The notes beneath the pieces are model-generated. The model did not search any database. It was not told the origin of the DNA and saw only the letters and a program-made list of their open reading frames with translations. From Aquanectria penicillioides (lineage: Eukaryota; Ascomycota; Sordariomycetes; Hypocreales; Nectriaceae): a stretch of 64,000 bases of DNA. Shown one piece after another: positions 12,896 to 26,385 of this stretch; within the stretch, counting starts at the first letter, position 1; each line of letters opens with the position of its first letter. Made by a program: the position numbers and the translations under genes. Location: the NCBI GenBank assembly GCA_003415625.1, contig PYIU01000007.1, positions 2,356,001-2,420,000 on the forward strand, read 5' to 3'.

Positions 12896-14212
12896 ACAAC
12901 GACATGGAGGCCCCAAGCCGACGAACCACGATGGGAAAGGCTGGATGGATCTTCATAAACGTAAGGTACGTACCCATGTCAAGCGCCGGAACCCCGACAG
13001 GGGATTGACGGGTTGGGAGAACTGAAGATCGGTTGATTGACGAATACTTGGGGAGGCAGCGAGCACGACAGACAGGGAAGACGTGCCAAGGCATGAGATA
13101 CCTGGTACCTTCTAAACCCTTCCGCCGCGAAATGCCTACATACCTGCATAGTAGGTACATACCCACCCATACGCCGGTGGTCGAAAGCCATGTGTGATGT
13201 TCGGGGAAACAGCACTGGATGAGGGGAAGTCTGGAGGAAAGTGAGATATGGAGTACCTACCTAGGTAATGGACGTCAGGTGCAAGATGCAAGGTGCAAAG
13301 GTGCACGTACACAGTAGCTTCTTTCATATCGGCACTATATTCATTTCACATTCCTTTTTTTTTTTTTTGCAGACCCTGCATGATTCAACCCAGGCAGTGA
13401 AAGAAAGCGAATCCGTGCGCCGCACTGTGACACTTCCTTCGTACCGTGGGCAGAAACGCGAGGTGATCATGCCCTAGATCGACCCTTTTCATCCTGCTAT
13501 CACCACCAAAGGTCGATTCGTTGCTGGTTCCTCCTGCCCTTATTAGTCAGGTAGGTACTATGTAGGTGGCTCATCACGCAAGTGATCGGCCAACGCCGGA
13601 GGGAAAGCCAGCTGGTCAGGTGGCCCAGAATGGCAAGATAATGCCCGTCCCATCCACAGGAACACAGGCTCCTTCGGGTAAGGTACTCCAGTAGGGGTAC
13701 CCCATCAGGGCGTACAGTAGGTATACGTACTGTATGCTTCGGCAAGATGGTTGTCGTAGCCAATGTAGCTTGCCTGGGCAAATAGCCGGCGAGGTACTGC
13801 TCACGGCAGCGCCCCACTTTGTCGTTTAGCCTAGCGAATGCCAGCGAAGGATGTGACCTCAACAAGGGGACCACTTTTGGGTGGAGATATGCTAGAAGGG
13901 CGCTAGAAGATGCACTAGTGGCCAATCGCGGGGGCTTGGTTGAGGGGTGACTGGGATGGCTCGGGGTTGGGGCCTGCGGAGCTTGGTCGTGAGATGATTG
14001 GACATCTCCTTCCCAGGAGGCCAAGAGGGGGGTTTTGGTGTTGGCCTCACTGCTCAAGGTCTGGGAGGCGATGGCCGAAGGGCGTGCCCCACACACACTT
14101 CACACCCGTCCATACAATTAATTGCCAGTCAGGCATTGCGTTGTGTTGGTGTGTGTTCGTTCATTCATCATTCACGCACTCTTCCAAGCATACATACGTG
14201 CATACCGGTATA

Positions 14213-14236
14213 TACATACATACATACATACATACA
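14213..14236. repeat. (CATA)n microsatellite
   Basis: Six tandem tetranucleotide units (ATAC/CATA phase) in non-coding DNA. Confidence 0.9.
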
Positions 14237-17072
14237 GTATGTGCTCCAGAGTGTTTCTTCCTGCTCTGCAAATAGCTGAGGATCCTGGGTAACAGCCGGC
14301 CAGCTTGCGGCTACACCATCACACCACATAACGCAAAATCCAGTCACCTTTCACCATGCCTCACATGCGTCATGCCCTCTCCAGTCTCTAGTTAGAAACA
14401 ATATGCTTCCCATCTCTGTCCTCTATAGGGATCTCCGGGCCAGGGCTCCAGGAGGCTCAACAGCCGCTCGTTCTGAGTGTTTGCCCAAAACTAGTTAGCT
14501 GCCTGGCTCGTGGATGGGGCAGTTGGAAAGATTCAACCCTCAAGTCAGGAAGCATCTCGCTGGATGAAGTAGATGGTGGAGCAACTATACCTTTGTCACC
14601 ACGCCACCCCTGTCGCTGTAATTCCCCGTTCGTCTCCATTTCGATGATGCTAACGGTGTCTGTTAGTCAACCCATCTATGACAGCGACACCGGCGCTCAG
14701 GGGAGTGTCGAGCAGTACTTAGGTAGATATGTACTGTGCTGTACTGTACTGGCTGCACTGACTGCTGTCATGTCGCATCGACTCACCTCGTTGCATCTCA
14801 TCCAAGGGATCCATCCAGCTGCCCCCGTAACTGTGACACTTGTGGGGCAGTTGTGTTCCCCGCAATCGAGACAAGAGGTGAGAACAACACAAAGGGTGAT
14901 GCACAATCCAATCCGAAACGCCATCTGCGTTGATCAGACACTGGCTGAGAAACTCATCTGGTATCGTAGGGACTTGCCATTGTCATCAAGAGCCAACCCA
15001 ATCGCTCATACAATCAGCGTTGGCCAAGCCTGTGAATATTGCAACGATGACGGCGCCAGCACGAAGGTTTTCATCCATTTTCCACTTCCGCGTCAGCCAT
15101 GTCATCATCAAGCGGTAGCTGGTGTCACCATGTCCAGTCACGGTATGGTGTTGGTTCCTCCGCGTCGTGATGGTTGGCCGCCGGCCACACTTCCCGACCT
15201 GGCTACCCACTCAGCTTGCCTTTGCCGCTACAAGACGGTGGCCCGGCCGATCGATGGGAGGAGCCCTGTGCAACCCCCCTAGCTTAGCCTTGCTTGTTTC
15301 CTTTTTTCTTCTTTCTTCCTCTTCTGCTTTTTTTTCATTGTCACACACAGGTGGATAGATTGTGAGGAGACGTCCCACTTGGACCAGCAAGCCTAACTTC
15401 AGGGCACCTTCAGGACACCTTCTCCAACGCTGCGTTCGGCGCCAGGGGTGCCTCACCCAGGCGGCTCAATGCACTCCGGGCCGCCAATTCTCTCCGATAC
15501 CTGGGAGGGTGGCATCGTTGTGCATGCATACATACGCACATACCTTATAGTGCATACTCGCGTACTTGGGTATGCCATGGAATTCTTCCCCATACTTCAA
15601 CCCACAGCCATACGGCTGCTATTAAAGATGCGGATGGCTCACTCCGAGACCTCAGACCGAAAATCCGAATCAGGAATACCTACCTGCCTGTGCTTTTATT
15701 GCCTGTCGCCCTTGTACCTGACCAGCATGAGGAATAAAGAAATACAAGCTAAGCCAGCAACAAGAACAACAACACCATGAATAGCCACACGTAGGCGAAA
15801 GACGGGCTCTAGTAAGGTCACCATCGAACAATTATTACCAATCGAATCGCCTTCGCCATCAATCCATGCCTTGCGCAATTTTCTTGGCGGCTCAGGTGTG
15901 TCATAGCGTCAACGGGACACCCTCAGTCTCCGGCTCGGTGCTCTGCACCAAGTTCTTAGGGTCCATCCCCCTTGTCAGCGGCAATCGTCGGTGAGAGTCT
16001 CAATCTCACCACACGGAAAGGACAACGAGACCAACCGTTGCCGGATTTGGGGGGGGAGGGAGCGCTCAAAATTCGAAAGGCACGTCACGTCTCGAAGAAT
16101 CGTTTGCGAACCTAATGCCCACCGTTTGCCGAGACGGAGCAATTACGGCTACCGAGCCATATCTCCCACAGCTAACTTACAATCTTGGATTGAACATTTC
16201 CAAGGCGCCCGCGAAAATGAAACCAAGAGCGGTGTAAAATACTGAATAGGTGATTCAATGGGGTTTGCCCGTCTTGGTTGCACAGTAGTCCGGATCAAGA
16301 TAACGAGAAACCACGACCAAAACCCAGCGGCACAACCAGCCACGCTAGCTTTCAAAATATCACAACCATTGTTTGATCATCATCAGACCCCACTGTGCCC
16401 GCCGGCGCAGTCGATCTCCAATAAGTTAAGTTCTCTGGGTCTGCTCTGCTACCCCAGCCTCCTATCTGCCGATATGTACATTATGCCACGCGACCAGAAG
16501 AACAGGGCACATCGCCGCCTTTCAGACCAAAAGTGAGGTGACCTGATTACCTGCACTAATCAGGATACCGTAGGCCCTGGAAATGACTACCGGCACTTGC
16601 ATGCACGCATCTCGCGGTTAGGCGCCGCAGGCCCTTCCTTGACCGTGTTTCGATCCCAGCTTTGGATGCTCGGAACCGGTTTTCATTACCATCTCTTTCT
16701 GTTGTACGTAGCTCCACCGCCTCCCTGCCTCTGCCCTTAGTCCCTGTGGATCTTAGGCATCACATGTGACGGCCCTGCTCAATGCGGTTTGCTTCGCCTG
16801 TTGTTTGCCCTTTGCCACGATGCTGAGCAGTTTCAATTCAAATCTTCAAAGATTGCTTCTCATGAAGCAGGATATGACATGAAATGAGGTCGAACCGAAC
16901 TGACGCAGCTCCCCGACCCTGCCACAATTAGGAACGTGTTACGCGCAGACCCCTCCCTCCCCCTTTCCGATTTTTGTTTCTTGCTTCGAGGTATATTCCT
17001 CTTTCTAGCCCTCCATCCGTCTTTGTCTCATAGCGATCGAATTCATCTCTGGCAAACTTGCAATCCAGACAC

Positions 17073-17098
17073 AAAAAAAAAAAAAAAAAAAAAAAAAA
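17073..17098. repeat. Poly-A tract (26 nt)
   Basis: An uninterrupted run of about 26 A in the gene-poor region. It is not next to a recognisable retroelement or retrocopy. Confidence 0.85.
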
Positions 17099-19652
17099 CC
17101 CCGTCGGCCGCAAACGCACATATAAATGGTCTCGCAGCTTGACACAACACACCCCTAGGGCCTCAGGGGTGTGAGGGTGTGTTGCGTTGTCTTGGTTGCT
17201 TGTTGTTCCGCGCCCAGGTGTTGATTCCGCAACGCGAGAGCACAAGCCAAGGTCACAATCAGGGTTGGAGGAACGGAGTCGTCTAGTTTACCGAGAACGG
17301 GGCGCCCAGGATAGGTGATGGGGTCGTGGCCCGACCCATGTCGTTCTGGAAGCCAAGGAATCAGCCCAGTGGCGCTCGATTCTAGAAGCCTTCCTGTTCG
17401 GGCATCCGATCCCACCGACCAATACTACCCGGGCACGTCTAGTCATCCAACTCCACACACCACCAAACGTCTCCTCCAACCGGCATCGCCGTGTCTCCAT
17501 CACTTTCACCAGGGGGGAACGGGGGAAGAAGGGAAAGGGAAAGGGAGAGGAAAAAAAAAAAAAACCTGCCACAATCATCCTACACGCCGGCTGGCCACGC
17601 CCCAGACTCCAACTAAAACCCTTGGGATCCATCATCTGAGCGAGAAAATTTTTTGGACTATTTCTTCACTGTTGTACTATGTATGTAATGCTCTTACCGT
17701 TTGAGGGCAGGGCCAACGCGGCGTCCCCAAAGAGCTCCGTATAAGCCCACATCGCGACGGGCCGCGCCCAACAAGGTGCTCAAAGAAGCAGGAGGAAAAA
17801 TAAGAGAAGCTACATTATGATGATTTTTTTCTGGTCATGGGTCGGTTGGAGACGGGTTACGCCGGATGCTTGCCATGCTCACATTCGGGGTTTCCACTTC
17901 ATGCCCCGTCCGGGTTCAGCTCTGTGGATGGCGATGAATGCGATCGGGTCAATCGCTTTGCTAGACGGCTTTGCGCACAGCTACTCACGGTCGTGTTGAG
18001 AATCGAGGTGCTCACTCAGGAACCTTCGTCTTGGCTCTACGGAGGGTTCGCGTAGCGCGCAGTAGCCACGGGACGCATCGGACCTCATCGCTGCCATAAT
18101 AGTGCAGCTCATCGTCTTCGTCCTTGCCTCGTTGCCGGCGTCATCTGTCCACCGACCCAGACAAAGGGCCACGCAATGTGCCAAGCCAAGGCGTTTAGCC
18201 CGTTTTCGTTTTGTGTTTCTGTGGCAAAAAGTCTTGTCCGCCGGTGTGGTGTGTTGCCTAGGGCTGGTTGGCTGGCGTTTCGTCTTGGGCTCGCAAGGTA
18301 TGTTTGCAAAATTCCCGCCCTCCCAGTCATGGAGGTCAACCACCACCACGATCGCCCGTCGAGGACTCGAGCCTCCTCGGGCCCCTCTTGACGCATTTGG
18401 TCAATCTGCTGGCTATTGTCGTCGAGGCATTGAAGGTGAGAATTGGCGACCATTCAGACGCGGCTTTCGAGAAACTTTCCCGACCCCTTCTCGAATATCT
18501 CGTTTCTCCTTTTACACGACTGACTTTTCAACCAATTCAACCTTGATTTGGTTTCTGGCTCCCCGAGACGCGTCCCCCTTCCCATCCCAAGTCCCAAGGC
18601 TCGTCCATTCGCTCACCTATCGCCGCCGATGATGATGATGACGCCGCGTGCAAGCCGGTTTCAATTTCCCTCGTCTCCTGCAATCCTCAGTCCCCTTTCC
18701 CGCCGTATTCCCCAATCTCCCATCTTCGAGAACGCCAACTACCTTCCCTCCTTCAGGTGCATCTCCTCCCCTCGCTCGGCGCATATGTGGATGGTCCACG
18801 CAACACCCCAACAAGCGTGCTAGGTGACAGCAGATGTGTGATAATATTTAGCTGAATTTGTTATTGCTCACCACTTGTCGTGCCGGGGTACCCACGTGCC
18901 GCTACTACCAACCAACTTCCGGAGGGGAGAAATGTACGCCCCTTTTGTCCCTCTTACGCAACAAGTAATCCGTGCAGAGGACGTTTGTCGAGGTGGTGCG
19001 GGTCCAGATGCTGAGACGCCATCGTTGCCCAAGGCGTAATCCAACCACGTCGTGGGCCGCCTAACTAGGTCGATGCCGTCGATGCCTGTTTTGTAGGCTG
19101 GATGCCCATATTACTTGATTGCGTTTCTCCGTTGCCAAGCGAGCCTGCGCGCCACGGTTGCAGGCTGTCCTGGTTGCCAATGACACGTAAGCCAAGGAGA
19201 AGAAATGATGGTAGTGGCGTGACGAACCAGTAGTCCAACAGTCAGGAGTGTAGTTGTGCGTGGTGTGTGAACAACTCCAATGCCAAGTGTAAGTAATCAA
19301 TCATATTAACACAAACGCCATCTCAGGTGGCTGGGCGCTCCGTCACAATGCCAGAAATCACATTCAAACAAGAGGACGCCAGGGCTTCTATGCGGTGACT
19401 ATCAGTCTATTGACTGTGATGTCGACCTCAAGCCTCGTCGAGCTTTCTCTTGCCTCTGAGAGTTTGCTCAGAAGTCCAAGTTATGAGAGCGAGGCTATCG
19501 AGCTAGTGCAATACTTGGTTGACATTCATATCCCTCCGTCTCATCAAACCGTCCCCTCGACAATCCTGTACTCTGCTGCTCGCGCCAAAAATTGGCGAGT
19601 TCTAATTTCTTGCCTCTCTGTCATCCAATAAACGCCGGTCCATGCTAGCAAC

Positions 19653-19682
19653 CTTGCTTTGCTTTGCTTTGCTTTGCTTTTC
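19653..19682. repeat. (CTTTG)n pentanucleotide repeat
   Basis: About five tandem copies of CTTTG, just beyond the 3' end of the SUMO-protease gene. Confidence 0.9.
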
Positions 19683-19808
19683 CTCTTTGGTATCATGCCA
19701 AAACATGCAATGCCATCCAACTAGAGTTTCCTCGCCCAACTCATTGACTTCTTCCTAAACGCCATACACAACAGTAATACATGTGTCCATTAAACCATAC
19801 ACATCCAA

Positions 19809-22800
19809 TCAATATACACGCAAGTCAAAGTCGCCTTTGAAACCCCCATTCAACAACGTGCATGCAATCCGAATTCGCTGGGTTGGCATGTCCTCTGCTG
19901 TGTATGAATCAATCGGGCTAAGTCCGAGGGCCATACACATGGCGTTGGTGATGGTGTGCACTCCACAGTCATGTCCATTGGTCTGCCGAGGCGCTTCGTG
20001 GCGCATCACTTTCCACTCCGCCTCCGTAAATTTTTCCTCCAGTACATCCTTCATCCACGCAAGCGCAAGGTTCGTATAGTTTCCGTTTCCACGAGGGTTC
20101 AGCGAGTCCATATGTGCCACAGTCCGCTTCGATGGGCGGATGACAAGGAGTGTCCAGTGCGAATGCTCACATATCGGAACCAGTACAGTATCGATATCTA
20201 GCAGATTTGTCTTCTCAACGCCACTACGTCGAAGGGTTCGCTGCGTTCGCGTGACGCCTTGATCCTGGAGTCGTTTGAAAAAGAATGAAGACATAGATAG
20301 ACACTTTCTAGTGCTCCTCCTAACATCTTTAATGCCAGCAGCCGAGTTTATGGCTTGGTCAAGCCAATTAAGGGATCCATTGACAATCTCGTCGTTCAGC
20401 CACTCAGTCGCTGGGACCACCTTGGCGAAATCATGGCGCCGTAGATCGACTCCCTCGCCAGTGGTCGCCAACGTAGTCGTACCTGAGACGCGCAGGGTAT
20501 CGCGTGCTCGCGTCTGCCAATCAATAGATACTGGTGATATCAAGGGCTGAGAAGGTAGCCGAAGTCCTCCAGAGCTGGCAAGTCGCTCTTCCAGCTCCCG
20601 CCGAGCTTGTTCCTCAGCAGCAAGTCTTTCAGCCTCAGCCTTCTGACGAGCTTCTTCGGCCGCCTTACGGGCTGCTTGTTCTTTTTGGAACACGATTCCA
20701 GCCTTAGAATCGTCACTGATACGAAGCGAACCAAGTGAGGGCATAGCCAGTAGCTCAGCAATGCGAGTGTCTGGATCGGGCCGCGACTCCGTGTGATGTC
20801 GCTTGTTATTGGGCTGGGAATCTGATCCCGAGTAGCGAGGTCTTAACAGGGACTGACGCAAGTAATTACCACCTCCGAATTGAGCGTCCTCGGGTTCAAT
20901 GGTTTCGGTTTGTGTGTGCTCGCTTTCTTTCTCTCCCGTTGATTCATCTTGACTTTGGGTGATTCTAGGTATGTCGAGTCCAATCCGCGTTCTTGGCTGT
21001 GGGCTCAAGGTACTGTCGGTGAACCGCACAGATCTAAGCGGGCGCGTGATTCCCAGACGCTTAGGCGTGCAACGAGAGGAGTGTTTCCGCTTGTATTTGA
21101 GAATAGATTTGATTCTCGATGCCTCTTTGGCGCTTAGAGGTAATTTAGGTGTAAATTCGTTCAGATAGGTTTGTTCAAGGTTGTGATGCGTCTCACTCTC
21201 GTGATAAAAGTTCTCGCGGTATTGCGCAGACGTTATTTGGGCAACGCGGCGTTCAAGCATGTCAGCTCTCATAAAAGCAGTCTTCCCATATTTGGGTCTT
21301 GCAAGTACAGGAGGAATGTATTCAGGGTGGGGTAACTCAACAGGCTCCAGTTCTGGTTGAGGCTCCTGTATGGGCGTGGGATCTGATTGTGGTTCCGGTT
21401 TGAGCTGAGGCTCCTCGAACTCAGGGAAGGCACCAGGGAGCAGAAGATGAGTCTGCAGATCAGTACGTTGAGGTCGAGGAAATGTTTCCTGAAGTTTCTC
21501 CCGGAAATCCTGAGAAAGGACATAACTCGGGATGGGATGTTGTGAGTAATAGCCTCCAAGTCAAGGATAATCTGGTCAATAAAGGACTCTGAGATTTCGA
21601 CATGTGTCTTGTTCGTAAGTCGTAGAATATCTTGGCAGATTGTTGGTAGAGCTGGTGCAGAAAAAAATCTCTTGATTGCATTCATTGTCTCCAAGCCATC
21701 CGGAGCGAGGTTGTAATCCAATATTGGTGGAACCGTTTCGTTCTTCTCGCGAATCTTGATGATGATGCCAATTTCATAAACATTATCAAGGGTTTCAAAG
21801 GCGCGTTTAAACTGAAGTTGAAAGAGTTGGCTGAGGTCATGGCCATCACCACCACTCAGAATAGCACGATCACTCTCGTTATCAACCAAAGCATGACGAA
21901 GGGGTTCCAGAGTTTTGTTCATCTCTCGTCGTGAGTGATGCGAACTGATAGACTCCCAGACACTGCTAATGCTTGTGGTAAAAGCCTTGTAATCATCCAG
22001 AAGATCGCTCAAGGCGTCTCGATCAATCCAGCGGATCTGAGCTTGTTCGTCATGGCTCAGTTTAACCCGTTTGGTGCTGACCTGTCTGTCGCTGAGGTAG
22101 GAGCGAAACTCAGCCACCCCATACGACTTCGGGTTAACTTGAGGGCATGTCAGCTCATCGAGTTCTCATGAACCAAGATCGGTGTGAAGACGTACCCCAT
22201 CGGCCCCATCGGCCTGACAGGCCGGATACGGCGGAGAGAACGGAAGTTATCATCCCGGTCCAAAAACTAAAGATAGAGGCCCAGCGCATAGGGTGTACGT
22301 CCTGTGAGCAAGCCTACTTAGCCAATTATGTTCAGGGCGAAGGTGAATCCTCCTATTCTCACCTGTGGGGGTTGATCAGGAATTTCGACCAGAATAATTT
22401 CGCTGCCACGCTCAATGACAACGGGGGAACTGAGGTCTGTGATGCCGTTGGCAGTAGCAACGAGTTCAATTTCGGTGGATTCAGCACAACGCTTGCGGGT
22501 CGGCCTGCCATTAATGACCAAGGTTTCAGTGTTGAAGTCTAGAGAGCTGGGAGAAGCCGAGAGGGCGTCTCTTGCTTGTAGTTGATTTGGTGGTCTACGG
22601 ACAGACCGAGGTTTTGAACGAGGCCAATGACTAGGCCTATCGGGAGAGTCAAGACGTTTGCGGGGAGTGTCAATAAGGAAGCGGATGTTAGAGCGAGGGA
22701 TGTGACGTGGGGTGGTGGGAACGTGGTCAGGAGGTTCCTGAGCAGAGGTCGGGTTGGAAGTTGCTTCAGGAACTGCCTGGGCGGTTATTCGGGAGCTGAC

Positions 22801-22914
22801 TGGAAGTCGTGGCCCAGGAAAGCGGGGTGCCTCCTTGAGGAAGCTGGGTCTAGAGAAGCCTTGACGGTCAGCTGAGGTGTGAATTCCGTAGCGTGCAAGA
22901 GGAGATGAGGACAT
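19809..22914 (-). CDS. Ulp1-type SUMO-specific cysteine protease (peptidase C48), frame broken once
   Basis: Ulp1 enzymes mature SUMO and remove it from target proteins. The C-terminal domain shows the whole C48 catalytic set: HSHWTLLVI (His), AHMDSLN (Asp), and RQTNGHDCGVHT (Gln and catalytic Cys). My model starts at ATG 22914, with exons 22914-22363 and 22301-22196 and a third from 22137 to 19809; both introns have good GT-AG ends. The predicted product is about 995 residues, with a long non-catalytic N-terminal part and an Ala/Glu/Arg coiled-coil (about 20700-20540) before the protease. Within exon 3 the frame changes near 21540-21500. LDLEAITHNIPS reads in one frame and SYVLSQDFREKLQETFPRPQ in the next, which fits one missing base at the CCC runs around 21529-21538. 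No intron of workable length fits there. The protease assignment is firm; intact function depends on the frame break being an error. Confidence 0.85.
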
Positions 22915-24005
22915 GGTTGCTCTGAAAAGGCCGTGTACTGCGGTTTGCAAAGGAGAATACAAAGAAGAGGTGCTATGGGAGAAAACAGAAACTGCGACGT
23001 CGAGTAGAAAGGAGAAACCAGCGCACGAAGAAGGGTCGGGTGTGGGGATTCAGTGGTATAAATTGGATCCAAGCAGGCGACCACAGAACAATGCTTGGAA
23101 GTTGTGATGTGATTAAAAATCAAGAATGACCAAGAGTTGTTTGACAACGGTTGGCGAAGTAAATCCAAAACTTGAAGCCAAACGAGTTGAAATGAAGTGA
23201 AGTCGCGGTGTAGGCGAGAGTGAAACTGGTCTTACAAGGATCTGTAGCGTAGATAGACGGAGTGCAACAGAGTGCTGAGCACTTGTTTGCTTAGGAAATA
23301 GCGAAGGCGCAAATAGTGAGGAGACGAAAGTGTGAGGTTCGAGGTAGGTGAGGGGCGGAAGCGCGTTGTGTTAACTTTGCTCAGACACTAGCCTAGATAC
23401 TGATTGCGCACACGCGTCGCCCGCCCAATGCGGGATCCGCAGACAATAAATATCGGTACTTGTTATTGCATTCGAAGCGGCGCTCGGGTCGGTCGAGGTG
23501 AGGGCATCGTGGGCGAGCCTTCAGCGGTCGTAGGCGTCGGCTTCCCTACTCTTTCCCGCTGTGGTGTTGAAGGAGTTACTGGAGCTTCAGTGGGTGCGTA
23601 GGCGGTGGAGGTTTTCTGGCAGTAGAAAAGCTTGGGCGGGGCCCAGGAGGCGCTGTGTGCAAGCTCTTATTGGGTGGCAATTTGACAAGGGTTTCGTCTG
23701 CCTTCTCTATTTGTCATTGGTCGATCAGTTCCACCTGACAAAATAAGTACATACCCCAGAGCGATCATGCTCAACGCTGCAGGTACTACTTACATCTTCC
23801 ACCAACGCCTCAGGTACGTACTTGCTCAAAGCGAACCTCAATCGGTGGTCAGGAACATGTTGAGTCAGAGTACCAAGTGTGTCCAATATCTTTATCCATC
23901 TACTCGAAAGGGTTACAAACACGCTTCTCGCAATCAACGAGATTTTCCTGTCAAAATCCACACTACTCTATCTCTATTCCGACGCTGAATCATCGCTCCG
24001 TTGTA
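22915..24005. other. Intergenic upstream of ULP gene and downstream of the monooxygenase gene
   Basis: The strand-minus genes on both sides leave about 1.1 kb that must contain the ULP promoter and the monooxygenase terminator. I see no gene. Confidence 0.6.
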
Positions 24006-26117
24006 TCACAGTTGCGCCGTGAGCTCACCCAGCTTCTTAGTACAGAAAGTCGAGAAGTACTCGTTCAAGGCATCAACAGTTCCACTACCTTCAACCAGGC
24101 TGACGACTACTCCCACGTAGCCGTCGGGCCGCACGACTACAATACCGCCTAATTCCTCATCCAGGCCCATCTTAGCGTGTGATGTCGCCTTGGCATTGAG
24201 AAACCTGGAGTCTTTTCGATCGTCAGCGTAGACATGGTCCCGGTATCGTGCAAGCAAATCGGGCAGATCACGAGATATCTCAATCTCAGACCTCTTTGCG
24301 GCAAAGATGGTGCAAATGGTGAAAAAGTGGCTGTGAGGGTTATGCTTTTCGTGATGTGAGACTTGGTTCAAATCCGGTCGCATGTACGCCGAGTAGAATG
24401 ACCTCTTGCTGTTTAGGTTGTTAGAAAAGTCCCACAGTGCCCTTTTAGTCTTAGACGGATCGCCTCCAAAGACAAAAAGTCGGAATGACCCATTGAGAGG
24501 CACTTCCTGCTCGAGGTGCACTACGTTGGCATCCACAACTCTGGTCACGTCTGAATTGATGAACAGACGGCCCTCTGAAAGTTTGGTTCCCTCAGGGTGG
24601 ATGAGCGGCGACTTTGCTGGGTGCTCGGGTGACCAGTTCAAAGCATTGGCCTTATAGTAAACTCCGTAACCGCTCGTAAACGCACATGACTCTTTAAATG
24701 TCTTGATGAATTCATTGTCATCGTGACCTTGGTTCGCATTGTGATTCTCTGAGGCAGCCTTCACAGTATCTGCTGCGGGTGGTCGCTGAGAAAATAGCTT
24801 GGCATATCGGTTGTCAAAGCTGAGGAGAGTCTCAGCTACGTCTTTGCGCTCTGGCTCATATGTCCTCAAGATGTCACGGCTTGCGAACCCAGCCTCAACA
24901 GCATGGATCTTCCATGCTAAATTCTGGGCGTCGAGGAACGCCGTGTTCATTCCTTGTCCTGCTTTGGGCTACCTGATGTTAGTAATCATGATCATTCGCA
25001 ATGGACGAGGTCGCTCACGCTATGGGTGTGACAAGCATCGCCACCAAGGAACACTCGCTGATCCAAAGTATATCGATCAGAAATTCCCTGTCCGATGGGA
25101 TAGACTGAGTACCACTCAACCCGCTCCCATTCAATGTTGTATGGTTGCAAGATCTTCTTTGCAGCTTCTTGCACCTCGACTTCCGTGGCTGTCTTTCTGG
25201 GGCTCCAGTCGGGATCTGTCGACGAACCAATTTGAATGTAGAGGCGAACCATGTTATCCTCGCGGGGAATTACCATGATGGAACCATGCTCACTATGGAT
25301 AGTACATTTCATCTTTCCATACTATTAGCGATACCATCTCATAGCAGACAAAAATTCAGTCATCATCGTTTAAGCGTACCTTAATATCAGGAAAGTCGGT
25401 GACGACAACACCATCCATGACACCCCAGACATAAGCAATAGGGTCCTTGTGCGTCACTCCGATCTTTAATTGGTTCCGAATGAATGACCTAGCACCCTCG
25501 CCGCCAAAGAGGTACTTAGCACGCAGGGTTTCCCTGAATGTGCCGTCGACTTGTTCCAGTTCGACCTCCACAGGGTACTCCGGGTTGGCTTGCTCGTCTG
25601 ACGTGAAATCCTTGATCGTCCAGGGTCGCTGAACTTCAACTCCATTCTTTTCAAGGTCCGAGATAAACACGCGCTCGATCAGTCCTTGGTGGAGCAAGGT
25701 AGTGAAGGGGTACCGAGCGTCGATGAAATCAGGGCAGCTGGCCCATGTCCCTGTGCGCTCAATGCCACGGCCGGAAGCAGGAGGGTCCCAAAAAGCAACT
25801 TCATAGACTCGCGCGGGCTTGTGGGCCATAATAGCCGATTTCAAACCCATGTTTCGCAAGAGATCCAGAGAGCGCGGCTGGATACCATCCGCCCGACCAG
25901 TTGGTGTGGGCTCGGGTCGGTTGTCAATGTGCCGGATCTTGTAGCCCCATCGAGCCAAACATGTTGACAACATGAGGCCAACTGGTCCAGCTCCCACAAT
26001 GACTGAGAAAGCATTCTGGTTAGCTTCTGAACTCAAACGGTTGACCATTCCAGACAGTGCGTCCTTACCGATGTCATAGTAGTTGAAAGGGATGTTCTCT
26101 GGTTGGTTTAAGGCCAT
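24006..26117 (-). CDS. Phenol 2-monooxygenase-like FAD-dependent hydroxylase, three exons
   Basis: Family members hydroxylate phenols to catechols using NADPH and O2. Exons are 26117-25380, 25312-25019 and 24968-24006, all phase 0 with GT-AG introns of 67 and 50 bp, giving 664 residues, the normal length for this family. The FAD beta-alpha-beta motif [20 protein letters not shown] lies at about residues 39-58. The second FAD/NADPH contact, [19 protein letters not shown], spans the second intron. The C terminus (about the last 150 residues, ending near [15 protein letters not shown]) matches the thioredoxin-like dimerisation domain of phenol hydroxylase. The exact substrate cannot be told from sequence. 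It is not in an obvious aromatic-catabolism cluster. Confidence 0.87.
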
Positions 26118-26385
26118 GATTTAAGCAGTTGTCGACAAATAATACAATACGAAATCAAGGGTATCGTTTCTCGACGCCTGTGGTTGAGTTGGTTGCTCTC
26201 CAGTCGTCAAGATGGAAGGAAGCTGGGGTAATAAATAAGCAGGACAGATGTCTCGGGGAGCAAGCGTGGGTTCAAAGGAACCGACGGATCAGTTTCGGCC
26301 GTAGGAGGGAATCGAAGGGCGAGCCGAGGTGACAGGGACGGAGAGATTGGGGCTAGCGACCAGTAGACGCAGAGGAAGGAAGGCA

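Larger units (their letters stand above)
11256..19808. other. 8.5 kb gene-poor region
   Basis: I find no coding region I can support on either strand. The longest open frames are under 230 residues. They are Arg/Ser/Pro-rich, lack recognisable motifs and overlap frames on the other strand. The first part is upstream of the RGS gene and may hold a long leader or regulatory region. The rest has microsatellites (listed separately), many TAGGTA/GGTACC words and pyrimidine-rich tracts. Non-coding transcripts or an unrecognised spliced gene cannot be excluded from sequence alone. Confidence 0.55.

Noticed and set aside
14593..15282. 229-codon frame in the gene-poor region
   Set aside because: No motif, no coding-like periodicity that I can see, and overlapping open frames on the opposite strand.
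17073..17098. Poly-A run as the tail of a retrotransposed copy
   Set aside because: No coding text or target-site duplication next to it.
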